Of a stretch of DNA of 64,000 nt, positions 39,851 to 51,642 are shown piece after piece. Made by a program: the position numbers and the translations under genes. Position 1 is the stretch's first letter. Every line of letters begins with the position of its first letter. The notes beneath the pieces are model-generated. The model searched no databases. It saw nothing but the letters and a program-made list of their open reading frames with translations, and was not told where the DNA came from. Origin of the DNA: Myxocyprinus asiaticus (Eukaryota > Chordata > Actinopteri > Cypriniformes > Catostomidae); the NCBI RefSeq assembly GCF_019703515.2, contig NC_059388.1:4181979-4245978 (forward strand), written 5' to 3'.

Positions 39851-42800
39851 ACACTCGTGTGTGTGTGTGTGTGGGTAAAGAACGCGCGTGTCAAGTTGCC
39901 ACCCATCCAGGATTTTCTAGGATTGTCTGTTTTTGGCCATCTATCTTGGAAAAATAAAATTCATTTTGCCAAAAATCCCAGGATTTTAACATTTTTCTGA
40001 TATGTTTAGCAATATTAGCACATATTTATGTGCACACTGTCCAAGGAGAAGAAACTGATCAAATGTGCTCCCCTAAACCGCCCTCTCATATGAAGCATTG
40101 GGAAGTCTGATTCATTTTAGTGAATCAGTTCGTTTGGATGATTCATATAGATTAACCATATTAAACAACTATTTATTTAAGTTTCAGGCAGAACATAATT
40201 TCACATCTAATCTGATTTGTTTATTTATATAATGGTGTATCTGTTTAAATGCTTTTTAATGCTGATAGTTATATAAAAAGAATACAAATAAAATAAAAGA
40301 TAAGCTAATGCTTCAATGTACTGTAGTTTGCTCTATTATTTATAGATTGTGGTGTAGCTAACTATTATTTATTTATTTATTTATTTATTTTTTTAAAAAA
40401 GGGGTAGCTTCAACTCAAAATTGCTCAGGGAAAAAATAAGTAAATATGTTAAACTTATACACAGTAAAATTATGTTGTTGTTTGAATGAATTATTTCCTG
40501 TTTATGCTAATTTTTAGTTCCGTGAACTATAGCTTATTTTCTTAATAAAATGCTAAATGCTAATGCTAAAAGTAGTATTTTAATGGATGACTTTTACTTA
40601 AGTAATATATTCAGGGATGGGTAGTAACAGAGTACATGTAATATGGTTACATGATAACAGAGCAATGCAAACTTTGCCCTACAAAAAATAATTTCCATTT
40701 AAAAAGATGTGTAGTCCAAATTACATAAGCACTTATAGGTTCTGTATGTTCTATATTTGTATATCCGTATATATGTTCACTAAATATGAACTATTTTAAG
40801 AATTATTCTATGTATCATCTAGTCTTGTATGCATGTAAATTGCTTAATACAATCCAGGGATACACAGAGGGCATTTGCTTTCTGTTTTAAATTTAGTATC
40901 TGAGGAGTTATTGCTCAAATAATGGTGAGCTGTTTGTATTTTCACACTGCTTTGAAAATAAAGTTTGTGTTTCAAAAAAGCCATTGTCCACCTGTTCAGA
41001 ATTCTAGACACTCCTCTGTAAACAAATGTTTTTGCATCTTGCAAATGCACTTCCGCCCATGCTTCAGAACGGCAAAAAAGTGCCCATCTTAGGCTAAGGT
41101 CACACCTTCTCATGAATAATTATGAGGTACAAATCATACATCTCAACATCACATCTAGAAAAATTATCTCATTATTGATTTCAAAGCTGAATAATAACAA
41201 GTCCAACCCCTATTCCAATCCCTAGGCATATTCTCATTAGTCGCTTTCACATGTACAGCCTTTTCCAGAAAATTAACTGCAATTTTTAGTTTAGAGGGCA
41301 TGTGTGAACGTTTGAAATACTAGTAAATTTAGCACTGGCTATTTCCCTAAATGAATTGTAACATTACCTGAAAAGTTCAGTTTTGATGCTATGTGTGAAC
41401 AAAGTCATAAGATTAACAGTTTGAGCATTTGGTTGTATAAAGTACTTAGATACGGTAGAAGCATTTTAAAGTTCGGTATTCAGAGTATTTTGCCTGTGAT
41501 TGATGTTTTCATACATTTGTGTTTAAGCATACTGAGTGTGTTTTGGTATGCGTGTGTTTAACCTGCTGATATTGTGTATAAATTATGTATGTCAGTGGCT
41601 TTGGAAAAAGAGTTGCAGGACCTTTCAGATGATGAAAAAAAAAAAAAAAAACGTGACTTACATTCCAGAAAATACAGTACTGACATGTGCGGCATGGTTC
41701 TCTAATGCGCCTTTGAGCGCGCATCCTCACAGTTTTCCCTTCACAGATGCACGCTGCACTCTCCCATAGCCCTTAACAGGATTGAGCCCACTCTTCAATC
41801 CATCTGTTACTTTAATTGAAACTTTTTCTGAGCAGCTTTCGAGTACCTCGTGTCTGACCTCTCCTCGGGACGGCCACTGAGAATCATATGAGTAAATGTC
41901 AGCTCGCAGCACTCTTGTCTCAAGTCAAACGCCCTCAAACCATTGATACTGCCGCAAGTAATGAAGTGTTTTCATTGCGGGGAAACTTAAGCCCTATTCT
42001 GACCTATTCGGATTAGTTTTAAGCGATGTCTGTATAAATAAAAGATGGGTGTGTCTACTGCATTTACACACTGCCGTCACATGTAATTGGCCCATCAGAA
42101 AATGTATTTAGTTGTGCTGAATAATTATGCAGGTAATATTAAACATGAGCATATACTGTATCTGGAATTAGAAGAAAATAATTGGAATATTTGGCAAACT
42201 ACAACAAAATTGGTGACATTAGTTAGCCTGTAATCCTATAGTTCACTCTTGAATTAAAAATATGGACAATACGTTCACATTATGTAATTTTATTTGTCCC
42301 TCCAGAAATATGTTGTGAAACGCGGGGATGCATGTGTCCGAATAACATACAAATATTTAAAAAAAGATTCCCATTGTGTACCTTCTAATTTACCACCTAA
42401 TCTAATTTAACAGTGTTAAATATTTCAGAAAAACATGCATCAGTCATTTGAAGATGCCAAAAAATGTAAGGCGTGCTTCACAACTTAAGATAATTCTGGC
42501 TTTCCATTCAGACAATTGGAGAACTTGAAGAACAACGATAGTAAACCAGCATGTCAGTTTGCACGGGGTTAGTATAAACAGGGTTTATATTTACCGGGCA
42601 TTTTATGTAATAGACTCTATAGTTTTACTAGCGCTGGAACGCGCATTCCATACAATGTCCGGAACTGACATGACCGATTTGCATGATTAAAATCACGGAG
42701 AAGCATTGGTAATTATTACATTATCACATGTTCCCATATAAAACTAATCCCATCCAAAAGAGCTTTAGCCCTTATTCTCTATAAGGTAAAATATCGCTAT

Positions 42801-43129
42801 TTAACCGCTATCATTTTTTAGTTGGGGACTTGGCGTTCACAAAACACTTAAGTTGAAGTCATATATTTGATATTGCTTTTCTGTTTTCTTTATTTGTATA
42901 TGAGACCTTGAGGAAACTTAATGTAGTCAAATAATGTTACTTTAATGTTGTAATATTTGGATTAGTTTACTGATTCAAGGTTCCTACAGACACGGAAACC
43001 TTAGGAAATCAAGGAATTTTAAAATTGTGTTTCAGGCCTAAAAGTCATACAAATTAATAAAATTGTAAGTTTAAATGAAATATAGAATACTGAATATATT
43101 TCCTAGTAATGCTCAGCTTTAAAAATATA
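39851..43129. other. gene-free AT-rich interval
   Basis: Contains (GT)n at 39859-39873, (ATTT)n at 40364-40390 and an A run at 41637-41651. Around 40612-40690 the string agggatgggtagtaacagag with acatgtaa resembles the left end of the hAT-type element at 3130 and is probably a remnant. No supported genes. Confidence 0.5.
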
Positions 43130-43131
43130 TA

Positions 43132-43688
43132 CACTACCGGTCAAAAGTTTTGAAACACTCATCGTTTATATATATATATAATTTTATTTTGTATTTTTTT
43201 TTTTTATTTTTTTTTTTTCACATTTTAGAATAATAGTAAAGTCATCAAAACTATGGAATAACATAAATGGAACTATGGGAATTATGTTGTGACTGAAGAT
43301 GCTAAAATATAACACAGTTTTGATTTGTTTTGGATTTTGTTTAAAGTAGTCACCCTTTGCCTAGGATTTGCAGACATGTACTCTTGACATTTTCTCAACC
43401 AACTTCTTGAGGTATCACCCTGGGATGTTTTTTTAAACAGTATTGAAGGAGTTCCCATCTAGGCACTTATTGGCTGCTTTTCTTTATTATTTGGTCCTAG
43501 TCATCAATTTCTTTTTTTATTATTATAAAATGTTTTGTTTTATAATGAAATTAATTAATATGGTGGCACAATTATATTTCTGTCTACAAAACTAATTTCA
43601 AACATTTAAGCATATGCCTTCAGATCAAAAGATTTTTAAGATCATGAAAAACATTTCAGTCGTGTTTCAAAACTTTTGACCAGTAGTG
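43132..43688. mobile_element. short Tc1/mariner-type MITE
   Basis: The left end CACTACCGGTCAAAAGTTTT and the right end AAAACTTTTGACCAGTAGTG are inverted over about 25 bp and flanked by TA (43130-43131 and 43689-43690). About 557 bp, AT-rich, with no transposase. The termini match a widespread Tc1-type fish family. Confidence 0.88.
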
Positions 43689-43692
43689 TATA

Positions 43693-45266
43693 CAGGTGCA
43701 TCTCAATAAATTAGAATGTCGTGGAAAAGTTCATTTATTTCAGTAATTCAACTCAAATTGTGAAACTCGTGTATTAAATAAATTCAATGCACACAGACTG
43801 AAGTAGTTTAAGTCTTTGGTTCTTTTAATTGTGATGATTTTGGCTCACATTTATCAAAAACCCACCAATTCACTATCTCAAAAAATTAGAATACATCATA
43901 AGACCAATAAAAAAAAAAACATTTTTAGTGAATTGTTGGCCTTCTGGAAAGTATGTTCATTTACTGTATATGTACTCAATACTTGGTAGGGGCTCCTTTT
44001 GCTTTAATTACTGCCTCTATTCGGCGTGGTATGGAGGTGATCAGTTTGTGGCACTGCTGAGGTGGTATGGAAGCCCAGGTTTCTTTGACAGTGGCCTTCA
44101 GCTCATCTGCATTTTTTGGTCTCTTGTTTCTCATTTTCCTCTTGACAATACCCCATAGATTCTCTATAGGGTTCAGGTCTGGTGAGTTTGCTGGCCAGTC
44201 AAGCACACCAACACCATGGTCATTTAACCAACTTTTGGTGCTTTTGGCAGTGTGGGCAGGTGCCAAATCCTGCTGGAAAATGAAATCAGCATCTTTAAAA
44301 AGCTGGTCAGCAGAAGGAAGCATGAAGTGCTCCAAAATTTCTTGGTAAACGGGTGCAGTGACTTTGGTTTTCAAAAAACACAATGGACCAACACCAGCAG
44401 ATGACATTGCACCCCAAATCATCACAGACTGTGGAAACTTAACACTGGACTTCAAGCAACTTGGGCTATGAGCTTCTCCACCCTTCCTCCAGACTCTAGG
44501 ACCTTGGTTTCCAAATGAAATACAAAACTTGCTCTCATCTGAAAAGAGGACTTTGGAACACTGGGCAACAGTCCAGTTCTTCTTCTCCTTAGCCCAGGTA
44601 AGACGCATCTGACGTCGTCTGTGGTTCAGGAGTGGCTTAACAAGAGGAATACGACAACTGTAGCCAAATTCCTTGACACGTCTGTGTGTGGTGGCTCTTG
44701 ATGCCTTGACCCCAGCCTCAGTCCATTCCTTGTGAAGTTCACCCAAATTCTTGAATTGATTTTGCTTGACAATCATAAGGCTGCGGTTCTCTCGGTTGGT
44801 TGTGCATCTTTTTCCTTCCACACTTTTCCCTTCCACTCAACTTTCTGTTAACATGCTTGGATACAGCACTCTGTGAACAGCCAGCTTCTTTGGCAATGAA
44901 TGTTTGTGGCTTACCCTCCTTGTGAAGGGTGTCAATGGTTGTCTTCTGGACAACTGTCAGATCAGCAGATTGTGTAGCCTAGTGAACCAAACTGAGAGAC
45001 CATTTTGAAGGCTCAGGAAACCTTTGCAGGTGTTTTGAGTTGATTAGCTGATTGGCATGTCACCATATTCTAATTTTTTGAGATAGTGAATTGGTGGGTT
45101 TTTGTTAAATGTGAGCCAAAATCATCACAATTAAAAGAACCAAAGACTTAAACTACTTCAGTCTGTGTGCATTTAATTTATTTAATACACGAGTTTCACA
45201 ATTTGAGTTGAATTACTGAAATAAATGAACTTTTCCACGACATTCTAATTTATTGAGATGCACCTG
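43693..45266 (-). mobile_element. Tc1/mariner transposon, nearly intact
   Basis: Termini CAGGTGCATCTCAATAAATT and its complement at 45247-45266; the inverted repeats are about 200 bp on each side with little divergence. TA duplications at 43691-43692 and 45267-45268. Length 1574 bp. It starts 2 bp after the TA of the preceding MITE, so the two lie back to back. Encodes a transposase on the minus strand that is nearly intact. Confidence 0.93.
43976..44978 (-). pseudogene. Tc1 transposase, two small lesions
   Basis: A DD34E transposase. On the minus strand the 286-codon frame 44836-43976 covers the second HTH (KASRATTHRRVKEFGYSC) and the whole catalytic core: first Asp in KVLFSDESKF, second in FIFQQDLAPAHTA and Glu in LNPIENLWGIVK, ending KGAPTKY. 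All three catalytic residues are present. Upstream (44978-44815) another frame encodes the first HTH (LTVVQKTTIDTLHKEGKPQT, FIAKEAGCSQSAVSKHVN). The two are joined by a T5 run (44809-44813) that looks expanded by one base. Immediately before the HTH frame is an in-frame stop (44981-44979) and no ATG, so the start seems deleted too. Otherwise the copy looks recent. Confidence 0.9.
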
Positions 45267-45268
45267 TA

Positions 45269-46256
45269 TATCTCAGCACATTACACTTTTTGTTGTTTCC
45301 AAGTAGCCTGTATGTGTGTCAAATAAAATACACATCATAAATACACACCATCAATTAGTTAATACATGCCATTAATACCGCTCAAGTTAAATACATAGCC
45401 GTCGTCAATTACATTACAGAATGCATATGGAGAGATAAACAACCTGCCCTCATACCCCCACTCACACACACGCTCATGATAATAAACGCCGGGGGACAAA
45501 TAAATAACATTACACATAACATTCAATGAGGCCTCCCCGGAGAAAAGAAACCCACAAGCATGTAAAACAAATAACCCAACAATAAAATGTACTGCTGGCT
45601 TCCTAACCCTCTACCGGACGTGGGATGCAGCATTCGTAGAACACATCAACAGTGGCCGCCTAAACCTCGAGTTCAAGATTACCCTGAAGTCGCAAATAAC
45701 CCCTCCCAATTTACTCACGGTGTTTTCGCAATAACAGCCAGCCCACGTCCCGGCACGGCACGGCAGCTCTGGCAAAAAAAGAAAAGAAAAATTAGCAGTA
45801 CCAAAACCCCCCCTAACAACAGAAATCATTATACTTTTATAGCGTCACACCCATTCTGCTAATACAAAACAGGTGTGTGTAGCCTACTATTCTTCCCCCT
45901 GGCGGAACCCGGGGAGCAATACTATAGGTGATTCCTCACCAATTTGTTTGGGATGAGCATTTTTACATCGGCGTAACTGTCAAGCTCCTGTTTAGACAGA
46001 CCAACAATATTTGGATATTTATTTGACATTCTTCATCTGGAACTCTTCACTTCTGCAGTAGACAGTGTGTTTCAAAAGCATAGACAAATTGTTAGTTTAG
46101 AAAGACCAACAATTTCAAACAAAAAAATAACTCCAGTTGTTACGCGACAACGAATGCCATATCAAACATATGTAACCTGATTTTGTCTCGATTAAGGTTT
46201 GCAATTCCTTAAATAAATAATAAATGTATTATTCAGCTATATAGCAACAGAGAAAG
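45269..46256. other. gene-free interval
   Basis: No gene recognised. A 91-codon frame at 45587-45862 and its antisense at 45611-45829 show no domain. The GC content around 45600-45760 is higher than nearby, for which I have no explanation. Confidence 0.4.
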
Positions 46257-46500
46257 CATTAAAAGCATAAGATTACATGTTTACTGATAGTGGCACCTGG
46301 TGGCCAAGGTTGGTACCACATGCATTGTTTTGAAGAGAGAAAAAAAAATGTTTTTTTGAAGAGAGAGAAAAAAAATTGAAAGAGAGAAAAAAAAACATTT
46401 TTTAAGAGAGAAAAAAATTTAAGACTTAGGCTCAGGAAGGACACTATTTTCATTTTATTTTCACCGTTTTTTTTTTTTTTTCACCTTGCGGTTCAAAGCT
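46257..46500 (-). repeat. dispersed repeat, second copy
   Basis: Matches 10680-10790 (gcattaaaagcataagatta, gcacctggtggccaagg) and then carries several gaagagagaaaaaaa tracts and cttaggctcaggaagga, the complement of the left flank of the first copy. It runs to cttgcggttcaaag next to the gypsy LTR. No coding capacity; the frame at 46259-46453 (minus) is low complexity. Confidence 0.6.
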
Positions 46501-46679
46501 TCCATACAGAACAACTAAACACCAAGCAAAGAAACTAGGAGACAGAGACACTTAAATACACACAGCTGAACGAAACACATGTGAACCTAATAACACTAAT
46601 TACAAGTAGAGAAAACTGGGCATGAGAGCACCATGAGGACCTCTAGAGGCCAAAACACAACACAAGCAAAATACTGATA
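46497..46679 (-). repeat. 3' LTR of gypsy element 2 (partial)
   Basis: Shares cagaacaactaaacaccaag, gctgaacgaaacacatgtga and ctctagaggccaaaacacaa with 51114-51293. It differs by few bases and one 5-bp indel. The part of the LTR beyond 46497 is missing or replaced by the repeat at 46257-46500. Confidence 0.85.
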
Positions 46680-46810
46680 TTGGCAGCCATGCACCTCAGA
46701 GTAGCCTCAAGATCCTGGTTTAACCTCTCCGTTTGGCCATTGGACTCAGGATGGAATCCAGATGAAAGACTCACTGTTGTCCCCAAAAGTTGACAGAATG
46801 CACGCCAGAA

Positions 46811-47261
46811 TCAAGAGGAGAACTGAGGGCCTCGATCAGAAACAATGTCCTGAGGGATACCAAAAACTCGAAAAACATGGTTAATGATCAACTCTGCGGT
46901 CTCTTTAGTAGTGGGTAATTTGGGCATGGGAATGAACCTGCCAGCTTTAGAAAATCTGTCAACAATGACCATAATGGTGGTGTTACCTTGGGATGGCAGG
47001 AGTCCGGTAATGAAATCCATGGAGAGGTGTGACCAGGGTCTTCGAGGTATAGAGAGAGGATGAAGCAACCCCTGAAGAGAGCGATGAGAGACCATCCCCT
47101 GATTGCATGTGGGACAGGCGCTAAAAAATGTTTTGGTATCCTCCTGATGGTCGGCCACCAAAACCGTCTCTGGAGGAGTGCGAGAAGTGCCTGGATGGCA
47201 GGTCAGACGAGAGGAGTGACTCCACTGGAGAACCTGGGAGCAAACAGCTTTATCAGAATAA
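46811..47261 (-). pseudogene. integrase fragment of gypsy element 2
   Basis: The minus-strand frame contains CSQVLQWSHSSRLTCHPGTS and CPTCNQGMV (zinc-binding HHCC region), then the catalytic core: HLSMDFITGL (first Asp) and DIVSDRGPQFSS (second Asp). Its C-terminal part ends at 46811. The N-terminal codons before 47261 are LINE-derived tail. The Glu of the DDE triad and the C-terminal domain would lie downstream and are not open. Confidence 0.8.
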
Positions 47262-47427
47262 GAATGAATCAGAATGAGCTTCATTGCCAAGTATGCTTAC
47301 ACATACAAGGAATTTGTCTTGGTGACAGGAGCCTCCAGTACGCAACAACACAAAACAACAAAAATAATAAAAAAATAGAATAAAAAAATATTGAAAATAT
47401 ATAGAATACACATTAGACAATATATAT

Positions 47428-47479
<52 letters not shown>

Positions 47480-48618
47480 ACATACGTAGTGCAAATCAAT
47501 ACAAATCGGTTATATACAGTGCAAGGGAATGTAATGGCAGAAGAGGTTGGATGTGTTGGATAATATAAAAAGACTAAGCTGTGTATTGCACATTAATTAT
47601 TGCTCAATGGGGCAGTTTTAACTGTTCATGAGATGGATAGCCTGAGGGAAAAAACTGTTCCTCTGCCTGACGGTTCTGGTGTTCAGAGCTCTGAAGCGTC
47701 AGCCAGAAGGCAACAGTGCAGAGGACAGACTCAATGACTGCTGAGTAGAACTGTATCAATGTGGGTCTCCCACTTCAGGTCCTGTGAGATGGTAGTGCCC
47801 GGGAACCTGAATGACTCCACTGCTGCCACAGTGCTGTTTAGAATGGTGAGTGGGGACAGTGTTGGGGTGTTCCTCCTAAAGTTCACTATCATCTCCACCG
47901 TTTTGAGCATGTTCAGCTCAAGGATGTTTTGACTGCACCAGACAGCCAGCTGTTTAACCTCCCTTCTTTATGCAGACTCATCGTCATCTCGGATGAGGCC
48001 GATGACAGTGGTGTCATCTGCAAACTTCAGGAGCTTGACAGAGGGGTCCTTGGTGATGCAGTTGTTGGTGTAGAGGGAGAAGAGTAATGGGGAGAGCACA
48101 CATCCCTGGGGGGCACCAGTGGTGATTGTACAGGTGCTTTCCCCTGTCTCACAAGCTGCTGCCTGTCTGTCAGAAAGCTGGTAATCCACTGACAGATAGA
48201 TGTGGGAACAGAGTTGGTGAAATTTAGTCCAGAGAATAGCTGGGATGATGGTGTTGAAAGCCAAACGGAAGTCCACAAAAAGAGTCCCTGGTCTGTTCAG
48301 ATGTTGCAGAATATGATGCAATCCCATGTTGATTGCATCATCCACAGATATGTTTGCTCGATAATCAAATTGAAGGGGATCTAATAAGGGTCCAGTGATG
48401 TCCTTCAGGTGGGCTAACACAAGTCTCTCAAATGACTTCATGACCACAGGGCGACAGGTCTAAAGTCCTTAAGTCCTGTGATTTTTGGTTTCTTTGGGAT
48501 GGGGATGATAGTGGAGTGTTTGAAGCAGCATGGGACTTCACACTGCTCCTGTGATCTATTGAAGATCTGTGTGAAGATGGGGGCCAGCTGGTTAGCACAG
48601 GATCTAAGACATGCAAGG
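47262..48618 (-). mobile_element. L2-like LINE fragment inside gypsy 2
   Basis: The 3' tail (complement of 47268-47330, agcttcattgccaagtatgc) is the end sequence of a fish L2/CR1-type LINE. RT motifs run through 48686-47968: [50 protein letters not shown] and [14 protein letters not shown]. There is no endonuclease part: the copy is 5' truncated at about 48618, as LINE insertions often are. A (TA)n tract lies in its 3' UTR (47433-47470). Confidence 0.8.
47968..48618 (-). pseudogene. L2-like RT fragment
   Basis: Two overlapping minus-strand frames (48616-48438 and 48447-47968) cover RT motifs from the fingers to just after the catalytic FADDTT. The motif A Asp (LFVDFRLAF) and FADD are intact. 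The frame changes near 48440 and the N-terminal endonuclease is absent, so the copy is not functional. Confidence 0.8.
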
Positions 48619-49560
48619 GACAAACAAGTGGTTGGCTGCTTCATTGAAGGCTGACTCTGCTTCTGGACCCCAGCAAAACCCAGCATTATTCCCTTCAGTG
48701 AGAGCTGATAGGGGAGCCACCACAGAGCTGAAGTTCAAAATGAATTTGCGGTAAAAGTTGGCAAAGCCATGAAATCGCTGCATCTCCTTCACAGACGAGG
48801 GAGTGGGCCAGTCTGCGACTGCTTGAACCTTCTAGGGATCCATTTGAATATGGTCAGGCTTAATGATGAATCCTAGGAACTGTACTTGCGTCACATGGAA
48901 TTCACCCTTCTCGGGTTTGACATAAAGGTGATTATAGAGGAGGTGCCTAAGAACCATCCTGACATGCTCCATGTGCTCATTGAGGGAATTTGACAAAATG
49001 AGAATATCGTCCAGGTAGACGAATACAAACTGATTGAGCATGTCTCTAAAGACATCATTTATCAGAGCCTGGAAGACTGCAGGAGCGTTGGTGAGGCTGA
49101 AGGGCATGACTAGGTACTCATAGTGCCCTGTGGGAGTGTTAAAGGCGGTCTTCCATTCATCCCCATGTCTAATGCGCACAAGAAGGTAAGCATTGCGCAA
49201 GTCGAGTTTGGTGAAAATGGAATGCTCGCTGCAGTAACTCAAAAGCTGTGGCCATGAGTGGCAATGGGTAATGGTTCCGGATAGTGATCTGGTTGAGGCC
49301 TCGGTAACCTATGCAGGGTTGAAGGCCCCCATCCTTTTTACCCGCAAAGAAAAAACCAGCACCAGCAGAAGTCTGACGAATGATCCCTGCCGCAAAGGCC
49401 TCCTCAATGTAATTGTTGCTGCATGCTCGGGAGAAGACAAGGAGAAGATGCGGCCTCTGTGGGAACAGGTCAATCGCGCAGTCATTAGGGCGGTGTGGTG
49501 GTAACGACGTGGCTTTCTTTTTACTGAAGACAGCCTTGAGATGATGTTATTGAGTGGGGA
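48604..49560 (-). pseudogene. reverse transcriptase of gypsy element 2
   Basis: On the minus strand, 49242-48832 encodes the palm: [15 protein letters not shown] (motif A), [35 protein letters not shown] (catalytic YLDD), then [20 protein letters not shown]. 48792-48604 continues with [20 protein letters not shown] and [12 protein letters not shown], ending at the LINE junction. The N-terminal fingers (49560-49245) are in other frames. The stop at the 49242/48832 boundary splits the reading frame. RNase H should follow but is missing. Confidence 0.85.
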
Positions 49561-49612
49561 CTTGAGATAGGTCTAGGGATTCTTGAAACTCGAGAATAGG
49601 GTCAGTGGAACT

Positions 49613-50131
49613 CTAGATCAAACAGGTGACATGATAAGTGTGACCCCAATTGAGGATTGCGCCAGTGAACCGGTCGAGATGAGGGTTATGGTGAAGAAGC
49701 CAGGGGTGACCAAGGATAACAGGGAACTCAGGAGACTGTATCATATGGAAAGACAACTCCTCCTGGTGTTGGTGAATGGAGAGGCGAAGGAGAGAGGTAA
49801 GAAGGGTTACCTTCCCAGAACCCAGAGGTCTTCCATCCAGTGCAGCAACAGTCAGAGGGGTAGCGAGTGAATCAAAGGGGATTTGGAGACTCCTAGCAAG
49901 AAATAAGTCCATAAAGTTCCCGGCTGCACCTGAATCCACCAAGGGCTTGAGTTGATGCTTATGATCTCCCCAAGCGAGTGTGATGGGGAGAAACAATCCT
50001 GAGTTGAAAGTTGGGGCAATGAGAGTAATTCCCTTTACAGTCCTTCCTTGCCTGTACGGGACCAAGCGTTTCCCGAGAGCTACGGGCAGGCAGAATGGAA
50101 ATATCCAGGCAGTCCACAGTATAGGCAACAC
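49613..50131 (-). pseudogene. protease-like region of gypsy element 2
   Basis: The minus-strand frame has LKPLVDSGAAGNFMDLFLAR, with the DSGA active site of retropepsins, followed by VAALDGRPLGSG and PVILGHPWLLHHNPHLD, the C-terminal segment typical of the gypsy protease. It overlaps the zinc-knuckle region of gag. The frame itself is open over 172 codons. Confidence 0.75.
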
Positions 50132-51026
50132 CGCTCCTTCATGCTGCGGTCACGTGGGGAGATCCGAGTACCACCCAACTGCATCGGTTCTGGAAATCCT
50201 TGGGACGGTGGTGGCTTCTCTGTGGGAACTGAACTGAGAGGAGATGTGAAACTAAACTGGTGACTCAAGTTCCTTTTCCTCAGAAGATTATCCAGCTGGA
50301 CCGCCAGATCAGTGAGGGTCTCGAGATCACAGGTAGGCTCTCGTGTTGCAAGTTCTTCTTGGAGTGCGTCGGAAAGGCCGTTCTGGAAGCACACCATGAG
50401 AGATTCATTGTTCCAGCCACTCCCTGCTGCTATGGTGCGAAAATGGATGGCATACTCTGCAGCACTGCGACTACCCTGCCGGAGGGAGAGCAGTTGTTTA
50501 GATGCCTCTCTGCCACTGATGGGATGACCGAAGACCCGCTTGAATTCCTCTTCAAAAGCAGAATAACTTGAGCAGAAAGGGCTCCGGGCCTTTGGATGAT
50601 GGCTGTAGCTCAAATGTAAGGGAACACTGAGTGAGGAATCCACAACAAGCACTGGGGTCTCCCGAGAAGCACAGTGGTGGAGGTAGGTGGGGTTCTACAA
50701 GGGGAAAAGACATTTGAGTGGAAAAGAAGCAACAGTCGAGAGACAGTAGCTTGGATAGAAGGCAGCTGATCAAAGATCTGATGGACAGAGGTCAAGATAT
50801 CAGACAATAATAATGAATGCTTGGCCATCAAGGCCTCCTGTTGGACTAGCACTGCTTCATGATGTTGGACTGATGCTGAGCTACCGTAGTGAAAAGCTCT
50901 TGTGTGCTGGGCGTCTCTGGGTTCATGTTGGCTTGGTGTTTCTGTCAGAGCCGGGACTTGAACGTGGGTCTCTGGTGGGAGAATCAGACTCTCAACCCTA
51001 GAACCACTGGAGGATGGTGAACCCAA
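50080..51026 (-). pseudogene. gag of gypsy element 2
   Basis: Minus-strand frame 51026-50610 starts MGSPSSSGSRVESLI, with a predicted helical stretch, and ends in a frame change. 50652-50080 continues with SAFEEEFKRVFGHPISGREA, KQLLSLRQGSRSAAEYAIHF and SDALQEELATRE, the capsid segment of gypsy gag. The zinc knuckle reads CLYCGLPGYFHSAC: the His of CX2CX4HX4C is Tyr. Gag would form the particle and bind RNA. Confidence 0.8.
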
Positions 51027-51039
51027 CAGTAAGATGCAC

Positions 51040-51293
51040 TTAGGAGAAGTTGAGATGCAGAAAATATTTTAATAAAAGTTCAAGCAACAAAAATCCTCAT
51101 TCAGGAAACTGGCTTCAGAACAACTAAACACCAAGCAAAGAAACTAGGAGACGGAGACACTTAAATACACACAGCTGAACGAAACACATGTGAACCTAAT
51201 AACGCTAATTACAAGTAGAGAAAACTGGGCATGAGAGCACCATGAGGACCTCTAGAGGCCAAAACACAACACAAAACAAGCAAAATACTGACA
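51040..51293 (-). repeat. 5' LTR of gypsy element 2
   Basis: On the minus strand it starts TGTCAGTATTTTGC, has TATTTAAG at the TATA position (complement near 51160) and AATATTTTC-type sequence further on, and ends near 51040 just before the gag start at 51026. The inner boundary is approximate because the other LTR copy lacks this part. Confidence 0.75.
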
Positions 51294-51492
51294 AAAATGG
51301 AACACACATCAATAGCTATATTGTTGCAGTAAAATGTAATCGTGCTTGGTTACAGATTCTTCTACAACACACAGCTCAAGACGCTCAATAAAACTTTATT
51401 CTTCTGTTGCTGTCTTTTGCAAATACATCAACAAAATCCTCCAGATTAATGCCCGAGCCCTACTCGGGCTCTACACTTAAAACCCCTAAATT

Positions 51493-51642
51493 CAGTGTTG
51501 TAGTACTCGAGAATGGCCTTGGTCTCGATACCAGTCTCGAGACCACTTTTTGAAGGTCTTGGTCACGTCTCAGAATTGGCCACACTTTACTCGGTCTTGT
51601 CTTGGTCTCAGACAAATAATTTTATTTCAAGACCACAACTCT
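51493..51642. repeat. short MITE-like repeat rich in gtctcgag/ctcgagac
   Basis: Facing ends cagtgttgtagt and accacaactctg, with internal ggtctcgataccagtctcga and similar strings. About 150 bp. Target duplication not resolved. No coding capacity. Confidence 0.4.

Larger units (their letters stand above)
46497..51293 (-). mobile_element. Ty3/gypsy retrotransposon 2, with LINE fragment in place of RNase H
   Basis: On the minus strand: 5' LTR (about 51293 down to 51040), gag (51026-50080), protease (50131-49613), RT (about 49560-48620), then LINE sequence (48618-47262), integrase (47290-46811) and 3' LTR (46679-46497). The LTRs match over about 180 bp. RNase H and the start of integrase are absent at the LINE junction. 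All coding regions carry lesions. Confidence 0.87.

Noticed and set aside
45587..45862. 91-codon frame in a GC-richer patch
   Set aside because: No domain, with an equally long antisense frame; nothing to separate it from chance.
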